This document shows, piece by piece, positions 31,581 to 42,426 of a DNA stretch of 64,000 nt. Origin of the DNA: Serendipita indica DSM 11827 (Eukaryota > Basidiomycota > Agaricomycetes > Sebacinales > Serendipitaceae); contig CAJVGD010000002.1 in the NCBI GenBank assembly GCA_910890315.1, positions 1,922,001 through 1,986,000 on the forward strand, written 5' to 3'. How positions within the stretch are numbered: the first letter of the stretch is position 1; every line of letters starts with the position of its first letter. The position numbers and the translations under genes are program-made. The notes below the pieces were generated by a model. That model saw only the letters and a list, made by a program, of their open reading frames with translations, made no database searches and was not told where the DNA came from.

Positions 31581-33993
31581 TGATGGACGGTTCCGCTGCG
31601 TGTTCGACCGCAGAGGCATCGAGCAGCCGGCAGCAGCAACCGCGAGGTCTGGGTCTCCCGTACGTCCGCGTATCGAATAATGCTTATCGATATCCTCTAA
31701 ACTGCACTCTGATTATTACCGCCTTTTTACAGGAGACATGCCCTAAACCGGAGTCAAGGCCAGTCTTCTCCCTTGCCCATGACACAATATCCCTGGATGT
31801 CCTCCGCAACATCTTGGCTTCATCTGAACCAGGAAGAGTGAGTTTCTCCCCTCGGGCCCTTGCCCACATCGCTCTGCTTTTGTGCTCGTGCGAGAAAACC
31901 AAGGGCCCGCTAATTAACGACAAACTGACGGGCCCGTCACGCTATCTAGCCTCGAACACGTCTCTCGTAGCGCTCCTCCGAGTGCACTCACCGACTTGGT
32001 TACGTTTGGCCAGACACATGCTTCCAGCACTGCAGCGGCACCGTCCCTCTTGCTCCAAACGACTGATCGCCGTCGTCTCTCCCGGCGCTCATCTCCTACC
32101 TCTTCTACCTCTTCGGCCATCGATTTGCATGTGTATGTTCCCCTCTCGTCGGTTGTATGCTCTCAAAGGCTAATTCCCCTCGCAGCGCGGAAACCCTCGA
32201 TCTCCGACAGCTGTCAGTATGCACTATGTGCTCCGTGGTACGGCCAGCTAATCCGTCCAATAGCTCCGATTCGCCCTCTTCGGACCAGTACGACTTTTGC
32301 GGAGCCGACTCTCCGCCTTCACACATTCTCCATTTCGACCGACCTCCAAATGCCCGACAGCGATCCATCGCCGAGGATTCGATCCTGGCCAGACAGATTC
32401 ATCTTTCGACACTAGACATGCAGGTCGCCGCCGCTCATGCTGCAGTAATAGCGGCGAGTGAACGTCACCGATTACTGCTCGCTCAGCGCGCGGTCCTCCG
32501 AGCGCAAATATGCCGGGACAGGAACCGCCTCCAGCCAGCACTGTACCTCCCAGCAGAGACTCTGGCCGAGATCTTTGCCTACTGCGCACAAGACGACATT
32601 TATGCAGTGTGGAAGCTCTCCGCCGTGTGCTTTGATTGGCACGTAGCGGCAGTGGCCTACCCACGGCTTTGGTGTCGCATTGTCGTCCCCACACATTTGC
32701 CACCCGTCGAACAGATCCACATCACTCGGCTATGGGTCCAGCGAACCAGCACGGTTCAAGGTTTAGATATCCGATACCGTGCCGTGGAAGATTCGATTCG
32801 ATACGTCTCGACCACGTTTGAGGAAATCATGATGATCCTCTCTGCAGAGCTCTCCAGATGGAAACATTTCGACCTCGAGACGAACCTAGAGGACTGCATT
32901 CACATTGCTGTTCGACTCTCTTCGGGTGCAGCCCCCAACTTGGAGACGTTTCTTGTCAGAGAGCCAGAGTTTCAGGGGACAAAGCGGAATCGACGACTCT
33001 TACCATGCAAGATGCTGACCCTTGGCCCAGCACCAAACCTCAGCCGTGTGGCGTTGCATACATCGGCATGGCCGACGGCCACATTCTTGCGTGGTTTGAC
33101 TACACTCTCCCTATCTTCTGGTCGCATCAAACCTATGGTAGATCTCTGGCGTGTGCTGGATGCGTGTGAAGATTTGGAAGAGCTCACGCTGCGTCTACCT
33201 GTCGATCACGACTTTGATCCACCGGGACGTGGACGTACATCTCCACTCAAGCTGGAGCGTCTCCACACACTCTCGGGCAACTCGATGGTGCTCGCGCTCC
33301 TCCCTCATCTCCTCGTCCCTTCTCTCGAAGTGCTCTACGTCAATGATGTGGACGCATTTATCCTCATGAGAACGCTCAACGTGCTTGATCTTCGCTCGAA
33401 TCCACCATTACATACCCTCCGTCTGCGCAGCTGCCGTCTCGTCTCTGGTACGACAGGACTCTCTCTAAAATCCATCAAACGCCTCGAATTCTACGAATCA
33501 GAGGTCGATGACAACTTTTCACTCCCTCTCCATGCCTACCGCGGGTACATCGTCGTGGATTCGTCCATACCGCACTTGGGCACTCCCCTCGCTCGAAGTC
33601 GTCATCCTCTCCAATGCGCAGTACGTGAGGGAAGATGCACTCCGACGCCTCGTCGAAGCCCGTAACCCTACGACTCCCAACGCCATGTGCGCAGGAGGTG
33701 CACCAGCTGTGGGGCTCCCTGCGCGCATCAAAATGGTCGAAGTGCGCAATTGTCGACGTGTACGACCGCAATTTACCGAATGGATCCAGGAACGACTCGG
33801 ACGCGTTTCGGATCGCTTTCACTTGCCTTCGTGCTCGGCCGCGTCTGCGCATGAAGAGCAGACGTGTGCACATGCGCATGGACCACAGTCTGGATCCTCT
33901 AGCTTGACTCCCCTATCTCCGGTGGAGGGACACGGCGAGCCCTCTGGTTCTGGAGCAGGCGTGCTCGACGTCGAGATGGGGATGGTCATCTAA
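31581..33993 (+). CDS. F-box/LRR-type protein (5' exons and one junction uncertain)
   Basis: A probable substrate receptor of an SCF ubiquitin ligase. The core (about 32400-33665) starts with a helix ARQIHLSTLDMQVAAAHAAV, then the F-box-like ALYLPAETLAEIFAYCAQDD with VWKLSAVCFDWHVAAVAYPR and LWCRIVV, followed by irregular Leu-rich repeats. This layout is typical of the expanded F-box families of Agaricomycetes. The 5' part (31581-32200) is Ser-rich and its exons are unsure; a splice into SAETLDLRQLSV near 32190 is likely. At about 33.5 kb the coding frame shifts by one: LPSLEVVILSNAQYVREDAL and the rest to the stop at 33993 are in another frame. No clean intron was found there. It could be an intron I mis-see or a real or assembly frameshift. 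Confidence 0.7.
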
Positions 33994-34237
33994 ACTCGCA
34001 CAGTCTCGCATCACATCTATTACCCACGTTACCCACCCCCCTTCTGAGACTAATTATTGCACTTTTATCACCACTATTGTGGTCGTTGTCGCGTCTGAAG
34101 AATCCAGCTGGAACCAACTTAATAGTACCATGTTTGTTGACAAAATACATCGTGAGAGTGTCTGAGAGAATTTACTGAAACAGGGAAAGTATCATTAGCT
34201 GCGTATTAAGATGCCCGAAGCGATCCCCAGAAACGAC

Positions 34238-36886
34238 TCAATCTTCAGCAGTGTACCGACTCCCTATGCTGTCCGCAGTGGACGTCCCTGTATGCTCCTG
34301 CAAGAGTCCCATTCGTGCAGTAGGACGCGATGCGAGCCCAAAGGAAGGCAGGAAAGAAACACTCTTGGGTCGCGGACGAGCGGCTCTCCGCGCGCTGAGC
34401 GTACGATTTACTGGCACACCACCCATCATACCCATCGTAGGGCTCATTGCACCTGCCGCGCGACGCGTGAGCGTGTCCATTGCGCTATTGTTTGTCGGTG
34501 TGACCGATCCTGGTCGTTGTTCGTGCGCCGTCGAAGTCGATGTTCCAGTGGATTGAGGCGCAAAAGATGCAGAAGATCCAGTATGCTGCGACGAAACCCA
34601 CGAATTGCCCGTATATGTCGCCGATACAGGCGTCCGTGTGGGGGCAGAGGTGATAGAGCCGTTCAAGATGAGCAGAGTCTGCCAAAAACGTGAACCAAAG
34701 CTCCTATATACACGTCATAAATGCTTACCATGCAAGTTGAACACCACGTCCGACCTTCTCGATCCAACTTTGCATCTCGATCCAGCTTTTTGCCACATCC
34801 GGGTTCGCCCGCCCGTTTCTTGTGACCCTTTCCACCACAAACGAGACACGAAGAATGCCATCGACTGCCATTCGGTCCTGGAACGACGCCGGGTTCCATG
34901 ACGGCAACCGTCCTGTCGCACCCGGCACATCGCTTACTGTTGAAGGTAAAGGGCGTTGCAGATACGGGCGTTTGCGGAGGTGCATTCCCAAGTGCAGAGA
35001 CTGGTCGAGGGGCTGCAGGTTTAGGGGCTGGGGGGTCTGGTCGAACGATGGGAGCAATAGAAAGTGGTCGCTGCCTAGTAACAATCGTTGGCTTGGGAAG
35101 TGGCGCACACTGGGGTTTGTTAGCTTCGGGAGATTTGGCGTTCAGCATCGACTGACCTGTGGATGTACAAGACCATTGTCGGTCACCACAAAAGCCGCCA
35201 CACCATCTTTTTCAGAAAAGGGCTTTCGGCAGCTATTGCAGATAAAGCAAGTACTATGGTACCGACCTGGGAAACCAGATTCCGAAGGAGCCGTGACGAT
35301 ACGTCCACCGCCGACAATGGAATACAGCGGTTTATGGCACTCGTCGCATACAGCTTCTGCATCCTCCACTACGGTTGAAGAAGAAGCAGGAACAGAGTTT
35401 GAGGCCGTAGCATCTCCTTTGGGTGTCGGGGGACTCGGCCAAGAGCTCTCTGCGCCATCAGACACGTCCGAGGTCAGATCGGGTGTGCTCATGGACTGCT
35501 GGAGACTGATACGACGAGCTTTGTGATCAGGAGAGGCTCGTATGGACGACACATAGTTTGCTGGTTTCGGGAACCGCGATGCAGACGTTCGTCGGCTCCG
35601 TGGTGTGACACCATCGTCACGGTCAAGACTCGTACGCGAGCTCGTCGTACCAAAGCTCGTCGTTCGTAGACGCTCACTGAGGTCAGCAAGGTTGGAGGAT
35701 GCAATGCGGTCTTCAATAATTGAAGAACGCTTTGAGACGGGGGTCGTAAGGTCCACTACAGGAGGTTTGGATGGAGTGGTTTCCTTGGACTGGATTCCCA
35801 GCTTGCGCGAAAGTTCATCCATCGTCGCTTTACTATCATCCTCGACTTTGCCCATGCTACGCCTCCGCCCGCCATCAAGATCCTCTTTGCTTGGGCTGTT
35901 GCTCTTGGACAATTTTCCATTTGCGTTTCCACTCACACTCGAGCGCAATGGCCTGCTGAGAGACGTATCGAAGCATTCTGTGCAACATGGTCGTCCATAT
36001 AGGTCGACGCTCGCACGATCGGCGATATTCTTGAAGCAGCCATCACAGACAAAGCACTTTGAGTGCCATAGTCTCCCGCTATTCTCTACGAACCCTCCCT
36101 CGGAGCGCAGCATCACCACTGGCTTCTTGCATGCGGCGCATTCCCCCTTGACACCAGGACCAACGCCTTCACCATCGCTCGCACCAGCACCCATAAAGCA
36201 TGGTCGACAAAGCATGCGAGAGAGATCCGTTGGGTCTGGATAGAGTGTCGCATCGCGAGTAAAAATGCTTCCACATTCGGCGCATGCATACGAAGCGAGC
36301 GATTCGGGACTTTGCAGAACCGACCCGTAGACCTTTGATAACGTCACACCATCGTCTAATATTGGGTTCCCGGAAGGAGACGAGTTTAGTGTGTCGGCAA
36401 GCTGCCTACTCGTCAACGGCGAACGCTCAGTAGTCGATGTTGTGGCAGAAATATGTGCAGATATTCGGTTGTTGAGTGCTGGACGCGAGAAGCGCCGCAC
36501 GGGCGTCACAGGCGCCGGAAACGTGATGCCAGACTTGTTGTTCGTCGCTGCCGCCGGCGTAGAAGTCGACCGTTCTCGCTGTGTGGCAGGTTCTGTTGGA
36601 GTAGCCTTTGTGGGTTTCTCTACGGTGTATCTAGAGCACAAGGTGAGCCATCAGCTTCAATGTACAGCGTCAACGCAGGTGGCATACGTCTTCTTCCAGC
36701 GATCTGTACTCTCTGCATTAGTCTTTCCAGGGTTCCATGAGAATGACGCGGCTAGGAATGGTTGATTTCATCGTTAGCCCGCACATTTGCCATCTCCAGA
36801 CAGTTGGGCTCACCAACTGCATATCCTCCGCATTTTCCACAACGATCTTTGAGCACAAGATCCCCGCAATATCTACAGAAGCCCAT
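34238..36886 (-). CDS. LIM-domain protein (paxillin-like Pxl1 type)
   Basis: A likely cytoskeletal or cell-polarity scaffold of about 800 residues in several exons. Exon 1 (MGFCRYCGDLVLKDRCGKCG) is a small Cys-rich knuckle with two CxxC pairs. A first Cys set, CAECGSIF...CRPC, and the LIM domain CAACKKPV...WHSKCFVCDGCFKNIADRAS...CTECF are in the large exon. A second LIM, CDECHKPL...RYHSTCFICNSCRKPF, ends that exon. The next exon carries CAGCDRTV...WHSSCLVCGGKG...CGKKLD...WCSTC. Ser/Pro-rich disordered linkers separate them, and the tail ends SIGSRYTAED. In yeast and fission yeast Pxl1 proteins act with Rho1 and the actomyosin ring. The assignment is by domain order only. Confidence 0.8.
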
Positions 36887-37006
36887 GGAAATGTATAGCC
36901 GCGATCGACGTCGGAGGAAGAGAAGCGTTACCACTTGGGGTGTCTGTTGTGAGTCATGTAACTTTTATTGTAGACACTAGTGTACACGTTTGGAACGATG
37001 AATGTG

Positions 37007-38596
37007 TTATATTTTGAGCCCGCCGATGCCTGGAAGACCTAGCACGACGCCACCGTCTTCACCCAACCGCGACGAAATAATTGCACAGGCTTCGACCCAG
37101 CAGCACACCGCGCCAGCTAAGCCCTCGAACAGCGAATAAGGGTGGTCTGCAATATCATAGATGGTTGAATAAGACATTGGAGGCGCCTTGGTGGCCTCGA
37201 GAAGAAAAGCCAAGGCCCGCCCGAAAACGGAATCGGCATCGTCGGCAGAGCTGGGACTAGATAATCGTTAGATAGATGAAAAAATGTTGGCTCAATACCA
37301 ACGAGACGTGCTCGAGGAGTAGCCAGGGCCACGCATTCCCTGTGATACCGTGACAGAGCCCTAGTGTCTTTTGAGCTTGCGCGAGTCGCCATCATCACAG
37401 CCTACCAAGACCCTTGGTCAATAGTCCGCGTTCCCAGACGGCGTTTGTTGCCTGCTTTAAAGTGTCGTCGACGAGCTGACCGAGCTCCTGTGCCCAATCA
37501 GGATGCGTGCTTTTTAGTGTCGTGATGAGAAGGACGTATCCCGGGCTTCCATGACAGATTTGTACGAGTCGACGCGCGTCATGGTGAGCCGGAAGCGACG
37601 ATGGGAGATGCCCATCATTCTCCGAGATGAGCGATGCCAAGTGGCGCACGGTAGTAAGAATTCGAGATTTATATGGCGTGATGATATTCTCGGGGCACTG
37701 TAGAAGCACGGTTAATATGCCCGCTATGATGTTCTTTTAGCGTTGCCATTCTCTAGTTTTAGTGTCCGCACTGACCGGTTCCATGCATTCTTCATGAGAG
37801 GATGCGTTAGCCTAGAGATTAATCAACGTGATAGGGACTCACGTTCCAAGATACTGTTTGCCGTGCCATACAAACCAAAGCGGTTCGTCATCATCGTCAT
37901 TTGTTCCGTCCATCCCGTCTCGAATGATACAATCACACAAGGCCTTTAGGGTCGTATTACTTGTCAGTTGCACAAGTCGCTGATCCGGCTGGACACCGCT
38001 ACGCATGAGGAGACTGCGTAGTTCACACAGGGCGTAGAGTAGACCTGCTCTTCCATAGAGTATCTCGTTTGTCTCACTGTCGTCTTCCTTTGCGACGTGA
38101 ACTGCGCGCTCGAGGGCGGCAAGGTCTTGGGAGTCAGCTGAACCCCCTGGAGCGTACAGCGAGTATAGGATCTTGACAAAAGCTATCCCTGGAGAGGAAT
38201 CAAGAGGCGATATCCGTCCTGATCGTATGTGGCTTGGGTTTGGAGGTCCAGCCGCGTCTAGGAGGGCCTTTGCCTTGTGCAAGAGAGCCTGGACGTCCTC
38301 GGTGGACATGCCTAGAGCCTTGTGTTGAACTGCGCATCGAATGAAAGTAACCACTATGCCTAATGGGCAACCGGATGCTTGACATCAGATGGCCAACCCT
38401 GGACGATTAGGAACAAGGGCGCACCCATCACGCCAGTGTAGATTCCCTTGTCCTTGAAAGGCATTCTAGGTATCTCATTTTCTACTTTCCTGAGGCCTGT
38501 CAGCGCTGCTTGCTGCAGCTGATGTCGAGCCCGACCAAGTGCGTCGTTGGTAATCGGGAGGACGTCGAGCGTGTTGTGGACAAATCTCTTGCTCAT
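37007..38596 (-). CDS. LanC-like (LANCL) protein
   Basis: Eukaryotic relative of bacterial lanthionine cyclases. Animal LANCL proteins bind zinc and glutathione and add glutathione to dehydroamino acids. There are about seven exons and 470 residues, starting MSKRFVHNTLDVLPITNDAL. The double-helix barrel is marked by repeated glycine motifs: KDKGIYTGVMGAPLFLIVQG, LYGRAGLLYALCELRSLLMR, CHGSPGYVLLITTLKSTHPD, GLCHGITGNAW and HPYSLFEGLAGAVCCWVEAC. The zinc-site CHG in GLCHGITGN is intact. No bacterial-type neighbours (lantibiotic precursor, LanB) are present, so this is a host housekeeping gene. The end is LGLPGIGGLKI. Confidence 0.88.
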
Positions 38597-38939
38597 TAAT
38601 CTATTTTATTATTTATTTTTCGTGAGTATTTCGGGTAGCGGCAGGTGGCCTGGAAGTTTAAGGGGGGTCACTACGCAACCTGTCGCCACGACCTGCCCGA
38701 ACGGCTCCTATTCGATTTCCGGTTGATTGCTTTGTTTCCCTCACTCTTTCTCCCTTCTCCGCTCACCGCGAGCCTTTGCTCCTCCGACGAGGACACGCTC
38801 TTTCTTCAATCTCTACAGTCACGTTCTCTTTTTCGACCTTTTCTTTCGTTTCTTTCATCACAGAACGCCGACTCCTGCGCGCAGCTGGTCGCGGCTTTTC
38901 TAATCTCAACGAGCCCTTGTGGCTCTCACATCTTTGCAA
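38597..38939 (+). promoter_or_regulatory. Pyrimidine-rich divergent promoter region
   Basis: A 343-bp gap between the start codons of the LanC-like and seven-helix genes. From about 38725 to 38870 the plus strand is very rich in C and T (for example tccctcactctttctccctt), a known feature just upstream of transcription starts of active fungal genes. An A/T run lies at 38600-38622 next to the LanC-like start. Confidence 0.5.
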
Positions 38940-41900
38940 ATGTCTTCAAACACTGGGATTATAACCGGAATTTATTCTTCTGCACTCTCTATCACCGACA
39001 ATGACTGGGTAACGCGCCTCTGGGGGCCAATTATCTGATGCTCACCGTGTTCCCAGGTCGAGCAATTGACAACAGACATTCCTTTTCTTACCATTGGCAT
39101 CGTAGCACTCGCTGCACTGACTCTTTTGCTCACTACAACCCGTCTATCTATCCCGGCGGTCTGCATCATCCTCTCCGCATTTCTAGCTTTCAGTGGAGCC
39201 ATATTGTACGTCATTCAGTCACTTGACCCACCTCTAGTACTAACATCCTTGTAGTGACTTCTCTCGGCTGCTTCAAGAGGCAAAGTCGAGCCCCCCGCCA
39301 CAATCCGATGATACATCCACTCCAAGGCAGTTCCCTCTTGTCGTGCTCCGCGAAGTCAATCTTGCCTTATCCATCTCGCTCAACTACTTTTTCTTCTTTG
39401 TCTATCTCGGCCGTCCTCCCCGAGGTGAAGCCCGCCTGGTCGAGTTTTCCCCCCTCTCCCCTTCAAAAAGAATGTCGCCTTCGCGATGGGCGTATTGGGG
39501 TGTCACTGGCTATCTTTTGCAGGCCATTCTCGCTGCAAGCATCATCGCAGTCGCAGTACTCGGGATCATCTGGCGTATTGGAGGGAGGGCGGCTGGGCTC
39601 GTGTACAAGGCGGACCATCTCCTCGAAGCAATCCTTGCCCTTGCATTTCTCGGCAAAGTCTGTCTAAACGTTTTTCTCTCCCCGCTTACGCCGAGGTGGA
39701 AGACGGCTAGAAACTATCTTCCCGTCATCTATGCACTTTCCACTCGTCTCGGTATTGTCATCACTAGCGAGTTTTGTGGTCTGTACATTCAATCACTTTC
39801 GTGGTCGATGCTCACCTTTTCTAGCTGGATTCACCGAAGCCCCTTTGGGCAGGTTCCTCCAGGCGATTCAGTTATATGTGCTCATCGTTCTCATCATGGT
39901 GTCTCCATACTATGGAAAGAACGAGGATGAAGACTCGACTCGTCCTGTACCTCGACCAGAGGAAAAGCGAGCATCCTCGTTCCGTGGACTTCGCTTCAGC
40001 ACCACCTCGCAATGGTCCATGCTCAACCCAAATCCTGGTACAACGGAAAAGCCGGCCATGCCACCACCTCCAGTGACCCTTCCAACGACCGAAGGCCCCA
40101 AACGACTTAGTCCAACCAAGCGTCTCTCATCATGGCTGACCAACCGCCTCACCCCATCTGGCGCGGGGGTAACGAGCAATGCAGACGGACAGCTCGATCG
40201 CCTGTGGAATAAGGACGCGAACCGTTCTGGTGACCTCGAGGCTCCGCCAACACCGATAGGCATCGCTGTGGGAGGCACAGACGACGATGGCGTAAGCCCA
40301 CGACCAGAAGGCGAGACGCCTATGATGGCGTCCTGGCGTGATCCCTATGGTGTCCCGAATCCACTGACCACCCCCGAAACGGCGTCCTTTGCCATTCCAC
40401 CAACACCGTTCAGCACTGCGGATACAGACGACAGGAGTGTATACGCGACGACACCTGTGACAGGCAGCGAAAAAATTCCTCCGGTTCCTCTCCCTACAAG
40501 GTCGCAACTAATGGCCCTACCGCCTCCTCCGCGCGGCCTGCCTCCACCCCCACCAACTCAGCAGACACTTCCATTGAACGGGAAGAGCGCTATGAAAAGG
40601 GATGAGAAGCGTCGGGTGTCAGGACTGTCCGAGACAGACAAGGTTCAGATTCCTAGCGGCAAGTTCATTGGTCAATTCGAGGTCCGAAAAGACTATGATT
40701 CAGACTCTGACTCGCCAATCTATGGGATCAACGGGATCATTCAGCGCAAAGAAAGCCGGATGAAGAAGGAAGAGAAGAAACGGATCTCGGCATTCCTCGA
40801 AGCTAGTACCGCAAGTGCACTCGAACGGCTCAAGCGAGAGCAGGAGGAACTAGACAAGAGCATGCAGGGCATGGCAGCGTTTTCGCCTTCACGCAATGTG
40901 TTCACCTCTCCAGCCAAGCCAGACGCACCGAAGGGCGACAAGAGCCCAACGAAATTATCAAGCACCAGCGGAGACCAGGACGTGTTGGGCAACTCATTTA
41001 GACCCAGTTACAACAGTGCACCTATATCCGAGAGCGTCAAGAGCGATTTCTCTCTCCAAGACTTTCCAAGTCCTCCAGCTTCGCTATTCCGAGCCCCCGC
41101 ATCCACCGCTCCACCTACGATAGAGTTGATGCCACCGCCTCCTGCCGTGACCCAGCCCCTGTCAATCAAATCTTCGCGATCAAAGGCCAAAGGCACGGCA
41201 GGTACAGAAAAAGGCGAGTCGACACCTTCATCGTACGAAAGTGGGGATGTTGTGGTTGAGGATGTTCAATTTGCCATGGTCCCCCCGCGCCGGCCCATTG
41301 CGTCGACCGCTTTTCGGAGAGCCAGTTTCCCGACGGTCGTTCGAGACAGTTCAATCTCAAGCCTTATTGATGCGCCCATGCGCATTATTTCCGGATACGC
41401 AGAATCGGAGGACGACGTGGGTGCGAAGCGGGTTCGGATGAGCAGCACTGGAAATAGGCTCGATGTCACCTCTTTCATAGGCGGTGAGTTTTTAAACTTT
41501 TTGTATTCGGTGTGCTGACGTCGACCAGAATTGACAACACCAGGAGTGACTAGTCCGGGACCTCGCAGCTTCTTACCGAGCCGAGACCGAGGAGATTCTA
41601 TGGCTTCAAGATTATCCCCACTGCCAGAAGATACCTCACGGCACCCATCAGTGGAGATTATTGATATTCGTATGAAGTCTCCAACCTTTAGCCCTGCGAT
41701 TGCCATTACCACAAAGGGAGGAAGTACCGCTACGATTCCGTCGAATCCACCCCCTCGCACGCCAAAGGTCTCGTTTGCAGAAGCCGCCAACAATCCTCCA
41801 TCCTCGAGCCGCCTCAAAGTCATGAAACCGCCCTCGCCTACAAACACGTTGCCAGCTTCTCCACGACCTGGTGGAAATAGCCCAAACGAGAGCCCACGTA

Positions 41901-42169
41901 GGCAAGTCGCGTTCAAACCAGCAACTTCGTCGCCTCTGGCAACCAGTCCCGGCTTCATCGTCCCGGCATCCTCGACCGCTTCGCCAACTGCTGGTTCGCC
42001 TACGACGCGTCGTCTCAAGGCCACTTATCCTGGACTAGGCGCAAACGGGGCTAAACCGGTCATCAGTGGTCCCTTCCCTCTTGGAACAGGCGGCGGCATG
42101 CGTGAAGATGGCACAGAGTATCAAGCTCCGCGACGTCCACCACAAGTCAGGACTGCTCGATTCCTCTAG
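38940..42169 (+). CDS. Seven-helix membrane protein with a long disordered tail
   Basis: About 1,000 residues, family not recognised. It starts MSSNTGIITGIYSSALSITD, then has about seven hydrophobic segments in the first 300 residues: FLTIGIVALAALTLLL, PAVCIILSAFLAFSGAI, LALSISLNYFFFFVYL, LLQAILAASIIAVAVLGIIW, LLEAILALAFLGKVCLNVFL, YLPVIYALSTRLGIVI and FLQAIQLYVLIVLIMV. There is no N-terminal signal peptide. Roughly 680 residues follow. They are Ser/Pro/Thr-rich and disordered, with polyproline runs (PPPPRGLPPPPPTQQ), a charged helical patch (RKESRMKKEEKKRISAFLEA), and repeated SP/TP sites in the last exon. The topology suggests a receptor- or sensor-like protein with a long cytosolic scaffold tail. 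That is inference. Confidence 0.7.
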
Positions 42170-42426
42170 CTGCGACTATAGATGATTCTCTTTTCTTCCT
42201 TTACCAGTCTATAACCAAATCCAGCTTTTCTTACTCGAACATTCTTTTGCTATTACAATCGTTTGTACATTATCCCTGTCTGTGTTACAATGACTGGCTC
42301 TATGCCATATCAACCGCGGCAACAAACTTGGACCTCTCCACATCCCTCTCGCCGAGCGCTTGACCCACAGACCCGAGAAAGCCAGACACCACTGCAAGAA
42401 GAATCAACGAGTATCAGACCGTTGAA

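Noticed and set aside
32105-32703. Two antisense open frames over the F-box gene
   Set aside because: They oppose a clear F-box/LRR reading and show only Arg/Ser-rich sequence.
41266-42024. A 252-residue minus-strand open frame
   Set aside because: It is antisense to the Ser/Pro-rich tail of the seven-helix protein. GC-rich disordered coding sequence often leaves the opposite strand open.
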